Positions 11,901-25,900 of a stretch of DNA of 64,000 bases are shown here, piece by piece. Position 1 is the first letter of the stretch. Each line of letters begins with the position of its first letter. Source of the stretch: Setaria digitata (Eukaryota; Nematoda; Chromadorea; Rhabditida; Setariidae); assembly GCA_003640385.1 (NCBI GenBank), contig RCAB01000373.1, positions 1 to 64,000 on the forward strand, written 5' to 3'. A program made the position numbers and the translations under genes. The notes beneath the pieces are model-generated. The model saw nothing but the letters and a program-made list of their open reading frames with translations. It ran no database searches and had not been told where the DNA came from.

Positions 11901-14900
11901 CGCTATGATGAATGATGAAAATATAAAGAAAAATTTATTTGTAATGGTTTGTTCTTTAAACCATTCAGTTTTAAAATATATTTTTTAACTGTATTTAGAA
12001 GTTATTCTGGCGTATTTATAAATGCAGTGATATTCGATTATATATAAAGAAGGGAAATGTGTGGTGTTATGAAGTTTTTTAATTTATTGGTGCAAATTTA
12101 ACATCATATTCTATTAGTTATAGTTGATGTATTGTTATGTACGAAATTGTTCGCAGTTTTTTACTTAGGCTTGAAAGTCTTAAGCGTCCCTTGGTTTTCA
12201 AAAAAAAAAAAAATTATGGGCACTGTTTTATTAGCTAGCTGTATGTTTCTCTTTCTAGTTAGTCTTGTGACAGATAATTTCATTTAAATTTTTTAGAACT
12301 CTAAAACTTTTCTTAATATCTGCGATATCTTCATAATAATTGAATGTATTTTAAATGAATTCTTATTTTTTGAGGAAGAGGTTAAACTTAGGACTGAAAT
12401 CTTAATTTTTAATGAAATTTCACGTTCATTTAGTTAAGTAACTAATTCTTTCGGCGTTTTAATCCAGTTATGTTGCAGATTTTACAACCACTTCGCGAAA
12501 GATTTGTGTTGCTCTCCAAGGACTCGGCAAGCTTAGAAACTAATCTAGTTGATTTAATGAATTGTTTTGGTGGCATAGCCGAAGCTGCTCATAACTATAA
12601 CACCCATTTCTTATTTGGTATATCGATCATAAGTTGTAATTTGATTGAATTCACAAACATTACTTGAGTATTCGAAGTTTGGAAAGCAAAATTTGATTAC
12701 AGCAATTCACAGTGTGTGTTTTCCAGATTACTTATCTCCAGTTCTCACATGTTCAATTAGTTTATTGTTATCATACAAAGAATCTCAACTTATAACCAAT
12801 GCAGTTTTGGATCTATTTAATGATGTCACCAGACGCATGGGTGTATACAGTGAGGATCGTAATGATATGATTTTCCTGTATGAGGTACAGCTATGAATTT
12901 TCGTGCTATGATTCAGTCAGTGTATAAACTTTTTGTCAGTAGTGGATATCGAACTATGCATTGGGTTTCTGGGAAAGTCTTGTGATATTAATTGCTGGAT
13001 TATTCTTTTTGATGTAGTCATTATTTGAACTTTCAGTAGGTCGAATTATCAGGTATCTGATGAGTATCGCATTAGACTAGATTTGTGGCTTGCTTAAAGT
13101 TTGAACGACATGATCACTATTACCTCACTTCTTTACTGCTGCAAAGTTTTAATTATAGAAATCTAATTTTTTTTTACAGGCATTGCTAGAACTTATCAGG
13201 GTTTATCGGGATGGACAGTTCACGCGGTACAAAGTAATTGATGTTGATGTTGAAGAGAAAGCATCTGATCTGATCATATTGTTAGATATTCTTGCCAATG
13301 TTTTGAGTAAGGATATCTTGTCAGTTATCCCTTCCTCTTCGTCCGGTTGGTTTTCTTTTTTTCTACAGCTAAATAATGGGGGAGAAATCTTAAACTTTTC
13401 TTCAGTTCGTTCCTGTTATCAGCGCCATTCGCTTGTTTCTTTGAGGTCTGATATTTATTTTATAGGCTGAACCTAAACTCCGTTATATTCGTAATGCTGA
13501 ATTTAGCGGATGTAGTTAGTGGGATAAGAGTCCAGTTAATCCCCCTTCATTGCTCTTTATCGTTATTTCGGTAATTCAGATACAGCAGAATTTGCAAAAA
13601 GCGGCTCTCGTGTTGCATTAATTGCTTTGGAGATGTTGCTGCCTGTTATGGAAGATGATCTGCTCAAATTGCCTTCGTTATGTAGGAAGTAAAGTTTGCT
13701 TAAATTTGAAGTCTTTCTTTTTTTCAAAAATGAAAAAATCAAATTTATACCAAAGATCCTTCATAAGGGTCCGTCGTGCTTTCCCTTAAAATATGACTTT
13801 TGTGTCTTGATGGTTAGTAGTCATTTCAGATTTTATCGCTTCATCTTGTATTTTACTGAAATGACACCGCAATCTCTTGAAAGTTTACCGGAAGTATTGT
13901 TCATATCAATTATCGAATGTCTTCGACATGGTTTAAATTCAAACTTCGGACAAGAGGTAACAAAATCAACTGTATATGCAGAGTTACAGAGTTACTCTAG
14001 ACTCCGTAACTCTACTCACCATTTCTTGTACATCTTCTGACCCCATTATGCTGACTTCTCCTTTTTTCTTTACTTTTTTCTTCTTTTATGTCAAAAAATT
14101 ATATGATATAAATAAATTTTAGGTTTCGTTAATTTTTGCAGAATTAAAAAGAGACAAATTAGGCTTCGCGAAATATCCTCCTTTAAACATGAACTTTTTT
14201 AATTACCTTCCTCACTTTAGTAGATTTTGTTCTGCCTGTGACCTTTTTATATAAATAAAATAAGAACCTTTACTTAATTTGCTTTAAATTTCTTTCTATT
14301 CTTCATTGTTTGTTCATAATGTTTTGTTTGCTCCTGCAGGGTTACTCTGTACCACGTAACCCTGCTTACCACCTCATTTGTTGTTCATTTTCCTGTGCCT
14401 GTACCATTCCCATGACCCTGACCTTTCTTTTTTTCTTTATATTGTCACATTTATATAAGATATAAATTTTAGATTGCGTTAATTTCGGCAGAAACAGTAA
14501 CTGAAATTGCTTCTTATTTTGCCCGACATACACCAAAGAATGAAGCAGCTATTGCACATCTCTCCGTCCTTGTTGAAGTAAGTTTTCTTATTTTTGCATT
14601 TTGCAGAAAAATATTATTATAGTTGCTGAACACACTCTCTAGCTGACATATAAAATGTTCCATTTTTAAAGATTAACTGTTATTTTCACTTCATTTCTCC
14701 ATTTATTAAATATGTTGCGATTATATGTTAAATATAAGAAATTAATTTAATTTCTAGCCAACATTTGTGATGTGTCTAACTTGCTGTTGGCAAGTGGATT
14801 TACAAAGTTCCTCAGCAACAGCCCTATTCTCATTAATATGTTGCAATCAGGTATTGTGTTATTTATTCTAGAAAAGTTTTTCCTATGTTCTAAAATTGTG

Positions 14901-15449
14901 TAGCTTGAAATCTTAACTTGTGATAGTCAGTATATTACTTTTAATGTTTGGAAAGTATTAAGGGCAGAATGGAGAGTATTTTGTTAATTAAAACTCGGGT
15001 CAGTTATTACTGACACTGCTAACCTCTTTAACTTTAGAGACTCTTAAACATGACCACTTTATTTGGTCCATTTCTCTCAAATCTCCGTTTATTCATTGTC
15101 TTTAATCTGTTGTAAGGATTGGCTTTTACACTCCTTGATGCTGAATTTTTTGTGTTCAGTAATTCTAAATATATAATGAAAGTCATATCCAAATTTTAAC
15201 GAAGAAAGAATACTTAGTAGATAAGGGGTCATTTTTTTTTTGTGCTTTCAGATGGCTTTCGAGGAATACGTCAAACAGTTACTTTCCCGTAATGAAAATC
15301 TTCAATATCAGGCGGCTCTGCAATCAGCATTTCAAGCTTTATTGCCAGCGAATTTGAAACTTCATTTAGGCCGACGTGAGAAACGTGATTTCCGTGATCG
15401 TTTTGAACAATTTTTGAATCAGTCGCAGGGGTTACTTGTTGTTGAATAA
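5962..15449 (+). CDS. XPO4: Exportin-4, tandem copy 1
   Basis: Importin-beta superfamily nuclear transport receptor. In animals exportin-4 exports hypusinated eIF5A and Smad3 with RanGTP and imports some Sox factors. Exons, all phases agreeing: 5962-6042, 6314-6413, 6604-6745, 6899-7040, 7322-7438, 7642-7657, 7694-7760, 8271-8448, 8694-8902, 9199-9367, 9437-9484, 9678-9866, 10091-10212, 10562-10671, 10906-11089, 11295-11555, 11745-11946, 12479-12617, 12727-12884, 13180-13345, 13580-13688, 13830-13956, 14473-14577, 14758-14850, 15252-15449. This gives about 1143 aa, close to vertebrate exportin-4 (about 1150). Recognisable family segments: ADLVLSWNF, WREDMHWILLLVG, SISQTLVDFALQK, ILQPLRERF, and the end FLNQSQGLLVVE. 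The sixth exon is a 16-nt microexon followed by a 36-nt intron; it restores the family motif EEMKLF... but is my least certain join. The 8271 acceptor (GGTGAG) is also chosen by phase. A second exportin-4 gene lies 1.5 kb downstream. Confidence 0.93.
13957..14500 (+). repeat. Diverged tandem duplication inside an exportin-4 copy 1 intron
   Basis: The stretch from about 13975 to 14150 resembles the stretch from about 14335 to 14500. Both contain GTTACTCT, GTAAC, a T/C-rich block, GATATAAA, then TTTTAG followed by a CGTTAATTT...GCAGAA segment. The downstream copy is the functional acceptor and exon start (14473). The upstream copy keeps an acceptor-like TTTTAG near 14117-14123 but its open frame soon diverges. 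Unit shift is about 350 bp by eye. Confidence 0.6.
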
Positions 15450-15450
15450 A
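15445..15450 (+). terminator. Poly(A) signal overlapping the exportin-4 copy 1 stop codon
   Basis: AATAAA spans the stop codon TAA at 15447-15449. If used, the 3' UTR would be only some 15-25 nt. A second candidate hexamer (AAATAAA) lies near 15508, so use of the first is inferred. Confidence 0.45.
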
Positions 15451-16934
15451 ATTCTTATAAATGGAGCAAAATTTTGTTGAAGTTTTCCGAAATACCAGCT
15501 ACATAGAAATAAATTCTAGTGATTGTTATATGCGAATTCCGATACCTTTAGTAGTCTGCTCTTGATTTCCGTAATGGATTGCCTTTTCACTGTTTGGATG
15601 TCGAGAAAAAGACTCGCTCAGTACCTAAAATTACAGTTTATTTGCCTATGAAAAATTATATGAAATAATTGGTCACAGATGAGCTTTTGCTGTCGAATTA
15701 ATGTTAAGAATTCAAGAAGTAAGGAACAGAAAGGACTAATTTTACGTGAGAAAGGCTTCGCAACAGTGTGGCGCGTTTGGACAATTGCAATTTATATAAG
15801 TGAACGTGTTAAGCTACCGCTTGACGTGTTACGTCAGTAACGTAGACGGATAAGGAAAAATTTCGTCTCATTAGAGAAGTATATTATTTTCAGAGGTACT
15901 ACCAGATTACCATATGCGGTAAATTCTCCCGGGAAGTTGGCTTACTGAGCAGTACACAGGCAACAACACTGTTGCCAATTAACACATATGATGAAGAGTT
16001 AATGTCATCGGGGAATTACATCCTGAAAACTGAGGCACTGCCAAGTCCAATTTCTTTCCAATATAAACATTTTTAAAATCCTCGCATTTCTGGTCATGAA
16101 GCTTGAACTGTAAAAGTTATTTGAGATTATAAATCAATTCAAAAAAGAGAATCGACTGCCTCAAGATTTGCATTATTTGATTATATGGAAGAGATATCAT
16201 TGATTAAGACACTTCAAATTTTAGTTCTCACTTATAGAATTTGGGTTTACATTTCGAAGGAATCTGTGTAAAATATGCTGACAATTAAACATTTGAAACC
16301 ACAGTGTTAACAAGTATTCCTCCATATATATTTTCGATTTCGATAGTATCGTCTTTATACTTACTTGCTTTGCTTTTCTTTTGGTGTTGGAACAGAAATC
16401 TCAAATTTCCTGAAATATTTGAATGAGCATTAAGATTACAGGATAATTTTCTTAGCATTAAGATTACAGGATAATTTTCTTAGCATTAAGATTACAGGAA
16501 TTCATATAAGATGATTCTATTGCAGATTCGTAATATTCCTTTTGGGTATTTATCTGTATGAGGAAAGTTAGAAGATTATGAGTGGTATGATATTGAATAA
16601 AAAGATTCTTGACTAAACTAACTTGTTGATCTGAGATTAGTCAGAAGCTGTTCGGATCAAACTGCGCCCAAATCAGATCATATCAGTGATGATCATTTGT
16701 AATTGATATAAATAAAAGCGCGCTAACTGATTGCTCTCGACAATTGCTTCATTCTACAATTACAATCATCTACCTGAAAACGTTCACCATATGCTTTGCT
16801 AAGAAGTTATCTTATTTAAAACGAATTTCTTTGTCGAGAAAAGAACTTTTTTGGTCATCGTCTGACAACGTTACATTCACTTTCTTAGTTATGCTTATTG
16901 AATTTCGATATCCTCAAAATTAATTTTACCAAAT
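15450..16934. other. Intergenic region between the two exportin-4 genes
   Basis: No gene recognised in about 1.5 kb. It holds a 28-bp tandem repeat (16426-16498) and should contain the promoter of exportin-4 copy 2. It is too long for me to assume a tight nematode operon, though trans-splicing cannot be excluded. Confidence 0.6.
16426..16498. repeat. 28-bp tandem repeat, about 2.6 copies
   Basis: Two perfect 28-bp units beginning AGCATTAAGATTACAGG at 16426 and 16454, followed by a partial third from 16482. It lies about 440 bp upstream of exportin-4 copy 2. Confidence 0.95.
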
Positions 16935-19900
16935 ATGAGAGGGAAAAAAGTAACAATATCAATCGCCGAAGAATTTGGCGAGAACCAAATTAGGGAAATG
17001 GAAAGAATGGCTGAACTGCTTGAGGTTCGTTCATTCAGGCAATCATTTTCTTCGCATATATTTCACAAGCAATTATACTTTTTCTAAATCGAAATGAAAT
17101 ATTAAGTTATTAAGTTTTATCACTTCATCACTTTTTATTACTTTATCATTTTCACTCAACAGTATCATAGCTCTTTTCTCTATTCGTTATTTCTGATGCA
17201 GAGCAATGTGCTCACCGATGATCTTTTTGGTTTAATTGTTACTTAAATTTGAAAATGGAATTGAGAAAGAAATTAAAATGATTATATTATATTAGAATGA
17301 GAATTAAAAATGAATTTTTAGATGACACCAACACCGGGCAGTCATCTTGCTGCATTGTGGTATTTTAGGGATTTGGGTAATAGAATAACCGCTGATCAAT
17401 GCCGTACAGTTATCGGTTAGCAATTTTTCCTTCCTTTTTCATGCTTCAGCTCGAACAATTAAAATTTATAAATTTTGAGCAAGAAAATTTCAAGTGGAAA
17501 TCAATTAATTGCAGTGATCGCGATAATAAATGATTGAGAAATCATCTTGATATTTATCAAAAAAATATATCAGAACTAAATAATATAACATTTGATACTA
17601 TGAACAAAGTCTTTCACTCCTCATGCCTTACTTCTGTCCGATGACTGATTATGAATGCAATAGCATTAAATATGTGAAATGTTTTGGTGAAATTATAATT
17701 AATTATGTAATAGTTACTAATTTATGAAATAATTATCTCTCATCTATTATTTCATTTATACATTTTCCTTTCCTCTTTCCTTTCAGAAAGAGTTTCTAAT
17801 GAATTTCTTATTTGTACGATGGTTGAAACTACTGTTTTTATCCTCTTGAGAGATTGGACGAAATCGGAAGCAGCTGTTAAAAAAGAATATTTTGATTATT
17901 TTCTGGGAAGTGCTTTACTAAAATTTAGGTAAGGCTTTTTTGCTAAAATTGTTTTGAACAATCTAAAATTTAAAAAAGGGAATTCGAGATATTTTTAAAA
18001 TTAAGCAAATTCGATATTAGCTAATAACAGTCAAGTAACTGCCGTACTATGAAGATCGGCCAGGGCGTTTATTTTAAAACCACTATGAAAAAAAATTTAT
18101 TTATCTTTGATTTTTATCAGTTTATTTTACTCTAATAACATCACTAAGGAGTTGTGTATATATGAGGTCAAAATGGAAATTTTCTTAAAATTCGCTAAAT
18201 TCCTAACAAATTTTTAGTTTTTGAAAAATGAATGTTTTGATGACTGAAATTAATTTTGTTTTCTGTTTGGAACTGCCGTATTACTTATTATTAGCTGATT
18301 GTGATAATGTGATAATGGCTTGGCAAATTACCTTATCACTTTTTTTCAGAAAATCATTGAAAGTTCGAAGCGAAATGCTAAAAGCATGTGCGAAATTAGT
18401 TAAACGATCTGTCTTCGATGGACAAGCATGTAATTTCAACATATTGGCATGTAAACTTTATGTATTGTTGACAGATGATGAAATAGAATTTGTAAGTGTT
18501 CATTTTTTATTTAATAGAAAAAAATTTTGATATTAATCGATTTCTTTTCCATTAATGAAGGAGGAGTATCATGGAATAATAATATGATCCTGCGCAGTAG
18601 ATGCTTTAGATCTCTGATGTGTACAGTGATAATCAGAGAATATTCCTCTTCGTATCATGAAATTGATAATATTTATCGGAACGGAACTAATATGTTGCAT
18701 TTAACAAAAGAAATGTGCTTAGTCTTTAGTGCTACAATTTTTTGGTTTTTATTTGCTTAGGCCTACAACGTTAGTTAACTAATTTTGCACAAAAACAAAA
18801 AGTAATCACATTTAATTATTTGCTGATAATGATAACAAATGTAAATCTACATTCTTAATACGTTGTTAAATTAAAAAAAAAAAAATAATCTCTTAGATCA
18901 TGCTAAATGTTTAAAATTAATTAGACTGAATCTTTTTCAGCTTGTTAATAGTACAGAAGAGAAATTTTTCCTTTTCAGCATGAGGTAACGTATGAATTTA
19001 TCCTGAAAATTTTCGGTGAATTTGACACTTACTGGAGAATAAGTGACCTTGGTGTCCCTTATGAATTTCAATTTAGAGCAAAGGAACACTTCGAGGTGCT
19101 TTTACTTATCTACTTTTTGATAATTTCAGACACAACTTGTATAAATAGAAGGCAAAATTAAGAAATAGTAGAGTGTGAAAATAATAGCTGGTCATTAGTA
19201 TGAAGATTAAGGTGGTATCTAATTATTACTTAATACAAAAAATCCAGAGAACCGTTGCAATATTACAAAACTTTTGCGTAAACTTCCAATCATAACCAAA
19301 ACTTCTTCTTTGTTTCTTTGCTTTTACTTTTAGTGGAATTTCAGTTTTTCTTTTCAGGAAAAAGGTTTGCTACAAATTTTTAGCAAATTTATGCATATTG
19401 TACCGCGGTTTTGTATCTTTACTAGCAATCTCAAATCACCTGTTAATGTAAGCTTGTCATTAAATTTCGTAACTTCATTCTCTCTTCGTATCAGGTCAAT
19501 TAGAACAATTTAAAGCGAATGAAACACATTGCTTGGGCCCTTTCTTTTACGAAGTTCAAAAAGCAAATTATATGCTTATGAAAAGCAAACATATGAAAAT
19601 TGCTACAAATTTAATTACTTGAAGTAATTTAGTCTCCAGTTTAATACCTTAAGATCATTCTAATCTTTTCTCTTAGCTTATCTATAAATTTGATTTTAGT
19701 TAAGTATGGCTCATTACTTTCTGCGATTATCAAATCTGATTTTTATGCGGAATTATGGAATTCATCACATTCCGATTAAAAATGATGCAGTAAAAAAAGG
19801 ACCACCAAAAACGTGGAAAATTGTTTTCATGTGGACTGAGTTTTTGCATATTTTCTTTAATGTTTGTCCTAAACTTAATTAATTTGAGTTTTTTAAAAAA

Positions 19901-22900
19901 TACAGAAAGTGCTAAAACATTGGTAAAATTGAAAGTGTCAGGAAAGTCAATTTATGATTAAAGTGATAACTTTAATAGTTTACGCAAAGATAGTACTACA
20001 TCATCGTTAAATTTGCGGAAAATTTAAAATTGATATCATCACATTTGAACAATTGAAATTATTCGTTAAAATATTCTAACTGGTGCAGTTCAATTCGTCA
20101 TTCTCGAGTGGTCTGATTATTCTTAACCACTGTTTATCACTATCTAAATATTTGTCAGTTTTTCATAAAAATGCGATTATTCTTTTCATTTTTAAAGAGT
20201 CCATTTAGTTACACAAAATTTTTCGTGGCAATCAAAGGCTTTCACTGCTTACATTAGGATGTTTGACCCAATTGACACTGATAAGAGATGTCGTTCTACC
20301 GGATGAAATACCATCAGTTGATACCAGATCATCAAATTTTCCTGATGTACCGTATTATACAACATATGATCGGTATATATCAGAATTCCTCGCCTGCTTT
20401 ATAAATTCTTTCAACAGGTGATTATTTGGCATTCATATGAAAAAATACACTTTATTAGTTTAGATTTATCAAAATGACTTTTTTAAAACTACTCTATCAT
20501 CAAATTATCCGTATGGCATCAGAAATTTTAGCTGTCATTTTCGTACATCTTCTGGATAGGCAAAGCATGACTTTCTTCTTTCTCATTTGACAGCTACTGA
20601 TTTTAATTCAAACGTGAATTGCAGTGAAGCAGTTATGCCGGAATTGTACAACTATTGCTTAATGATTGGTAACATCCTAACAGCTCATCCGGTTCACTCA
20701 CTTGCTCGAGCCGAAGCATCCTTTCCAACTTTTCTGTCCTTTATTCCAGAATTAACAGAGATTCTATCAGTAAAATTACTTTATCTGGTAAACATTTATT
20801 GTCAAAATTTTCAATTTTCGACTCATCCAATCTTCTTTAAATGCTTTATTCTTAAAAAGTTCATTAACAGAATCCAAACACAAAAGCCTTGAGAAAAGAA
20901 ACACGGAATATGTCAACATAAAATGTAACAAAATTTAATTTCATTTCATTATCAGATTTTCGTAACAATTAATTGATTTCTTGCCGATAATAAAGCAAAA
21001 GCAAATGATCCATTTGTTAAGCCTTAGCAATGATATCTATCGCAGTATGCCTTTTGCAACATTCATGCAACAAAATTATTCAGTGCATCGATAATTGGAT
21101 AAAAATCATTTAATCAATCAATTAAATATTAATCAAACTTAAACAATGATTCGTTCCGTCTCTTCTAATTAGATTTTATTGGTAGAAACGAAAGGACACG
21201 AAAGATGAAAGTGGGAAAGAAGTAGTGAAAGAGGAATATAATAGCTCCCTAAAATGGGCCTATATTAGTGGTCTACAACATCTCTTCAAGGGATGGCTTA
21301 TTGTAATACATAACTCTGTCTTTATCCAGCAGTTGCTAAGTTATTCAATTGACTTTGCCAAAGTTACAATTATTATGATTTCATCAGTCATGCAAACAAT
21401 GTTTTCTGTTCCATTTGGTGATCGTGAAGAGGTATTATTATAGAAATTTAACAGTTGTTCCTGCTAAATTTTTGAAATGAATTCAAATTAAAATTTTATT
21501 TTTTCAAGTTCACTGATTTTTTTCCTTCCACATTTATTATTATCTGCAAAAATTTTCCTTTCTTTAAGTAACTGATTATGGAAATACTCAGTAGTTAGCC
21601 GCAATTTTTGAGCAAAGACTTTGATCATCATGTGGGAATGATATAATTAGTTATAATTAATTTTCAGCTTACAATACCATTTCCTGATCGAGAAATTTTC
21701 AAAGAACTATTGATCAAAATTGGATATTTTTCTGCTTTTTTTTCTGAACAAATGTTACCAAGGGTATTCACGTGCGTTTTATAAACTTTCTGGTTAAATT
21801 GTTTGTAATTTTTCGTATTTAAAAATGAATTCCTTTCAAAAAATTTTTTAGTATTTTAGCAATTTTTACAGAATACTTGCTGAGACATTAGAGGAATTCC
21901 TTTCTACAATGGAAACAGAAATGAACCAAGATGAATTGAATATGTGGAGAGAAAATATGCATTGGATTTTACTTACTGTTGGTAAGGTTTATTTAAAATT
22001 TCTTACATTAATTTTTTCTTGAATAATATTTGAAATTAAATTTGTTGAATTCAATTGAAATGGAAATGAAATTGAGGACGAAACTGGTAACGAATGAAAT
22101 TATTATCAAAATTCGTATAGCACAAATAATATTGTTTTTTTTTGTTCCTTCACTACAAAACTCGCCAATGCAATTAGTAAAAAAATATTTTAATTTTAGG
22201 ACACGTATTAGTGGAAGAGAACAAAAACCGTCAATTTGTATGGCAAAAAAAATTATTACTTCATTATAAGGAATTGATAAAAGAGGAGCAATTTGATCCT
22301 GAAGCATCTGCAGATTATATTGAAGCATGCATTAGTGCACCCCAAGAATTGACTGATCCGACAAATGTTGATGTTGTAATAAAGTAAGTTTAGTTTATAG
22401 TATAGATCGAATAAAATTAAAGAAATTCATTGTTGGAAGAGTATTAAAAGACTTACCGCATAAATATCATTGATTTGATATTGATTAATTAGCTATGACT
22501 AAATATTATCACGAAATCTCACATCTCAATCGAATATTAAATATGATGAATAAGCAATACAAACTGTCACTATCAGTTAATATGATAACATATCACAGAA
22601 TTATTGGAACCGTACTTGCTTGGTGCTCCATTGAGGATGACCTGTTGAAAGATCATGGTCCAACAGCGATCAGCTTGGAATTATGTTGTACATCATTGTG
22701 GTGCATTAAACGGTTATTATCAGCGATTGGATTGCACATCGAAAAATCTGATAAAGATGATCGATTAGCCAAAATAAGTCGTAATTTATCGCAAACATTG
22801 GTTGATTTCTCCTTGCAAAAGGCTTTTCGAGTCCTAGAAGTCTTGCCAGACGAAAAAAAGTTAGTCGTTTTCTTCATTAACAAGAATCGATTAGTGCTAA

Positions 22901-25900
22901 TGTTCTTGATTATAGATATTAAGTCCGATATATATTGAAATTAATTTCACTACTTTATAATTGAAAGCAATAAGTTACGATTTGAGTATATGAGTGATTG
23001 GATAAAAATTTCAATCTTTGACACTGACATTATTTAATAACCAAAGAGATTTTTTTTAGAAAAAGCACTGATCCTGTTTAGTTCATTTATTATCCGATAA
23101 TTAAACTAACATATTTGAAATGATCATTTAAGCTTAACAAGAACAATTAATGATGGCTAACATCTAATCATTTAATGAGTAGGAGTTAAATGAAGTACTT
23201 TAATTAAATTTTCATGTTGCTTAACTTTTATAGGGCTTGTACGGATGCTATTGAATTACTTTCCACCCTGGCCAGTACGTTATATCGCGAAACATCACGG
23301 AGTATTTTCTTATTTTCGTACCTATCAGCGATACAGATTAATCAGTTGATAGTTCGAGGACTTCTATTAAAGGCATTAATACAAATTGCCAGTATAATTA
23401 ATGATGAGGCCAAGCAACAAGCACTATTTGAAATGGTTAGTTTTAAAGTACCAATATTTAATTAGTTGTCCTTGTTCTGATCGAATCTACTTGCTGATTT
23501 TTTGATATTGTGGAGATTATCAATTCTTGTAAATTTAACTGCTTGTGCTATATTGCGATCAATTACATCGAAATCTAACTTAATTTGTGCCTCTTTAGCT
23601 TTGATATAAAAATAATTAATCATATCTCATTTCAAGTAATTGATGACTAGTAATTTTACAGATTCTCATACCTTTAAGAAATAAATTTGTTTCGAAATGT
23701 GAAAATTTGGCCGGTGCCAATGAGAATATTGATGATTTATTAGATTGTTTTTGTGCTGTGATTGATGCAACTCAAAAATGTTCGGCAAATTTCTTATTTG
23801 GTACTTTTTCTTTTCTTTTCTTATTTCATAAATAAAAATTTTTATTTTTTCTACTCGGTCAGTGGGAAAAGAAGATTGCAATTAATTATCGAAGCTCCTA
23901 TTTATTCTGTAACAAACGAAATTTACAGCAGTCAACTAGATTTACTTTTCTCTGAATTTGCATTGTTCTTTTTTTTTCAGCATATTTAATGCCGATTTTA
24001 AAATGTTCCGTCAAATTATTATCAACGCACAAAGACTCACCAGTTGTTATCAGTGCAGTATTCCAATTTTTTGACTGCTTAACAAAACGATTGTATTTAT
24101 TTTGTGATGATCATGCTGATATGTCGTGCTTTTACGGGGTATTCTTTTTATTTCTTTCAAACAATGATAATTAAGTGCTAGTTAGCAATTTTCGTCAAGA
24201 AATCGTATAGTATTGTCCTGCATTTTGGTTAACTTATTAGCAATTTAATTAACATATGCTCATACAGAAATAGTAAGGATGTTTATTTGAAAAATTTTAA
24301 ATAACTGAAATTAAAAATTAATAGATATTATTGGAACTTGTTCGAGCTTTTGGGAAAGAACATGTGGAGCGTTATCAAAAAGCTGATAGCAAAGAGAAAG
24401 GAACAGAATTAATTCTTCTGCTGGAAATTCTCATAAATACACTTAGCAGAAAAAATCGACCAATTAATTTGTCCACTGGTTGGTATACTTTTTTATTTTT
24501 TGCTTTTTTTATTTAACTTTAGAAAATTGAAAATTTTAAGCGTTAGTAAAATTAATATATCGTCATATAGTAAGCACTATCAGTTAGTTATTAATGATAA
24601 ATCATAATGAAACTGATCGATTAACTGATAATTTTTTCCTTTTCTTCTCTCTTTCTTGGATAGAATTAATAAATTCGAAATATCAAACTTTCACTTTTCA
24701 GGTATGCCATTACTTACCGAAAAATGTGCACATATCATTACAGTAGCTAACAATATGTTACTATCAATTATAAAATTTGATTTCCTCAAACTGCCGTTAT
24801 TTCGAAAAAAGTAAATTTTTCGTTTATTCATATCATATCACCTTCATTTTCGATCATTAAAAAAATCTTGATAGTTTTATCTGTTACGAGTAAGTTTGAA
24901 TTTATGATACGATGGAAAAGTTTTAAACTTAGCCATTCATTTAATTAAGATAAATGACACGATTAATTAAATTATCTAATTTAAAAGCAATTACTTCTCC
25001 CACTGGAATAGATTCATCAAGACTAATAAAAGTTTGCCATTTCAGTCTTTATCGTTTTTTCAAATGTTCAACAACAATAGGACCAGAATGCATTGCAACA
25101 CTGCCAGAGGAAAGATTTACCCTATTTGTTGAATATCTTCGACGTGGCCTACAAACCGATTGCGAAAAAGATAATCTATTGGCTAATGCGAAGGATGGTT
25201 TCGAACAAGAGGTTATCATATCATTATCATATCACTAATTATAATCTTTTAATTCGCAACGAATAAAATAACCATTACGAATGATTTAGCAGCGTCCTTT
25301 GTTGAATGAGAACATCGAGGTTGATTTTGCTAATAGAGAGTATCTCTAACATAATTGTTCCCCAATGTTACTGAAAGTAACACTTACCCATGGGTAAAAT
25401 ATTTCCCATCGGGAAGCTTCCAGAATGAAAGCATACACTAACGCAGTTGGAGGAATTCATAAAGCATTACTGTCATTTTAGACCTCAATTAATGCAGCTA
25501 GAACAATAGCCGATTTAGGTGCTTATTTCACTAGACATACAAGAAACGAAGAAGCAATCAAGATTCTTAGTACTCTTATTGAAGTAAGTTATCACTGTAA
25601 TAGAACAAGCAGTAAGAGGAGCTACACTTATCAGTAATTATGACCAATTGATTAGTGAAAGTAATGATAATATTTATGTGTTATCCAACAAGACTACTGA
25701 AATACTGATCACACTGATCAATTATCAATTCATTCCTCTTCTAAATTTTCTCATTTTCTGGAAAAGCTATCCGAAAAGGGAAAGAGTCACAATGAAAATA
25801 GGTGATATAATAGATGGGAAGATATTTTCAGCCAGCATTTATGATATGCCTAGATGCTACATGGCAAGAGGATGCGGAAAGTTTGGCGACATCAACTGCT

